In this document: piece after piece, positions 4,864 through 5,300 of the stretch
Layout: each line of letters opens with the position of its first letter
How positions within the stretch are numbered: position 1 is the stretch's first letter
NCBI GenBank assembly: GCA_002293365.1
Contig: DBDD01000168.1
Coordinates: 1-5,300 of the forward strand
Length of the DNA stretch: 5,300 nucleotides
DNA from: Christensenella sp. UBA941
Lineage (GTDB): Bacteria > Bacillota > Clostridia > Christensenellales > UBA941
Reading direction: 5' to 3'
The notes under the pieces: model-generated
What the model was told of the DNA's origin: nothing
Seen by the model: the letters and a program-made list of their open reading frames with translations, nothing else
Database searches by the model: none
Translations under genes and position numbers: made by a program

Positions 4864-5300
4864 GCTTTAACCTCCAGGAAGCTTTTGAGTACGGCCATAA
4901 ACCGATGAAACTCGTCGAGGTAGCTAAAGTGCCCCGCGCCGTTAAAGACGACCAGCCCGGCGTCAGGGATGAGGCGTTCCATCGTTTTTGCCATGTAGAG
5001 TGGGGTTTCGGAATCCTCGCTGCCCCAAACAAGCAGCGCGCTTTCGTTAATATTCTTCAACAGAGGCGTTAAATCCTCGTTGACAACCTTGATAAATGTC
5101 TGCTTCATGAGCTTTGATAGCGCGCGGTAATCTGCGCTGCCGGCGTTTTGCAGCCTTTGCTCAAGCGCCTTTTTAAACGGCGGCAATTTACCCATTTGCT
5201 TTAGTAGCTTATAGCCGTAAACCTTTATGTAATATTTTGGCCCTCGCTTTGGCCGCACGCCGGCGGCGTCTACGAGTACGAGCTTGGAAAAGAGGCCGGG
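4857..5300 (-). CDS. Alpha/beta hydrolase, C-terminal part (5' end off the window)
   Basis: The last 148 codons of an alpha/beta-hydrolase-fold enzyme. The open frame continues without a stop from 5258 to the window edge, encoding GLFSKLVLVDAAGVRPKRG, whose KLVLVDAAGVRP part is the usual strand after the nucleophile region, so a start at the GTG 5258 would be spurious. The acid of the triad is probably the aspartate in LVWGSEDSETP (codon 5015-5013) and the histidine that in NGAGHFSYLDE (codon 4931-4929), the classic spacing and context at the end of the fold. A helical, lysine-rich cap segment lies between (about 5210-5070). The nucleophile serine motif (GxSxG) must lie upstream, outside the window. 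No signal peptide can be judged. The gene overlaps the MurF-like ligase by 7 nt, so they are very likely co-transcribed. The substrate is unknown; a role in cell-wall or lipid metabolism is suggested only by neighbours. Confidence 0.85.
   Translation of the reverse strand, partial: PGLFSKLVLVDAAGVRPKRGPKYYIKVYGYKLLKQMGKLPPFKKALEQRLQNAGSADYRALSKLMKQTFIKVVNEDLTPLLKNINESALLVWGSEDSETPLYMAKTMERLIPDAGLVVFNGAGHFSYLDEFHRFMAVLKSFLEVKAC
4871..4875 (-). promoter_or_regulatory. Ribosome binding site for the GTG start of the MurF-like gene
   Basis: GGAGG on the minus strand, inside the last codons of the hydrolase gene, lies 7 nt before GTG 4863. The GTG begins before the hydrolase TAG (4859-4857), so the start of one gene and stop of the other overlap. 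This supports the GTG over the first internal ATG, eleven codons later. Confidence 0.8.

Noticed and set aside
5256..5258. GTG at 5258 as the start of the hydrolase.
   Set aside because: The frame stays open to the window edge and the codons before it encode a typical hydrolase strand, so the gene begins outside the window.

Overview
The window looks like chromosomal DNA from a Clostridia-type Firmicute, probably an uncultured lineage. Reasons: AGGAGG-class ribosome binding sites with tight spacing, a GTG start coupled to the gene before it, a Ddl and a membrane-anchored MurF-like ligase of the kind I associate with Clostridia, and coding DNA rich in GCG/CGC codons beside AT-rich intergenic DNA. 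This placement is inference, since no rRNA or species marker is present.

Layout. On the plus strand, 137-1060 encodes a class I SAM-dependent methyltransferase of the LCMT/TIGR00027 type. It is preceded by an AT-rich leader with a TATAAT box and a perfect 15-bp palindrome. Everything else intact is on the minus strand. Read in its own direction from the right edge, the order is: a truncated alpha/beta hydrolase (enters from beyond 5300, ends 4857); a MurF-like Mur ligase with about five N-terminal membrane segments (4863-3238, overlapping the hydrolase by 7 nt); a 150-bp gap filled largely by a long palindromic repeat; D-alanine--D-alanine ligase (3087-1912); and, after a further gap, a small UspA-fold protein (1573-1127). 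Between ddl and the usp gene, on the opposite strand, lies the N-terminal stub of a RelE/HigB-like toxin, cut off at the ddl 3' end.

How the genes work together. Ddl makes D-Ala-D-Ala, and MurF joins that dipeptide to UDP-MurNAc-tripeptide, so the two minus-strand ligases form a consecutive-step peptidoglycan precursor module. The hydrolase is translationally linked to the ligase and may act in the same pathway, but its substrate cannot be read from sequence. The methyltransferase, the Usp-like protein and the toxin stub appear unrelated to cell wall synthesis. Two palindromic elements with the same TGTAGGGGCG ends (1076-1102 and 3134-3210) sit in intergenic gaps and look like copies of a dispersed repeat family. 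I see no tRNA, rRNA, CRISPR array, complete transposase or convincing new multi-gene defence system. The most interesting items are the membrane-anchored MurF variant with its divergent Ddl partner, the repeat pair, and the toxin remnant.
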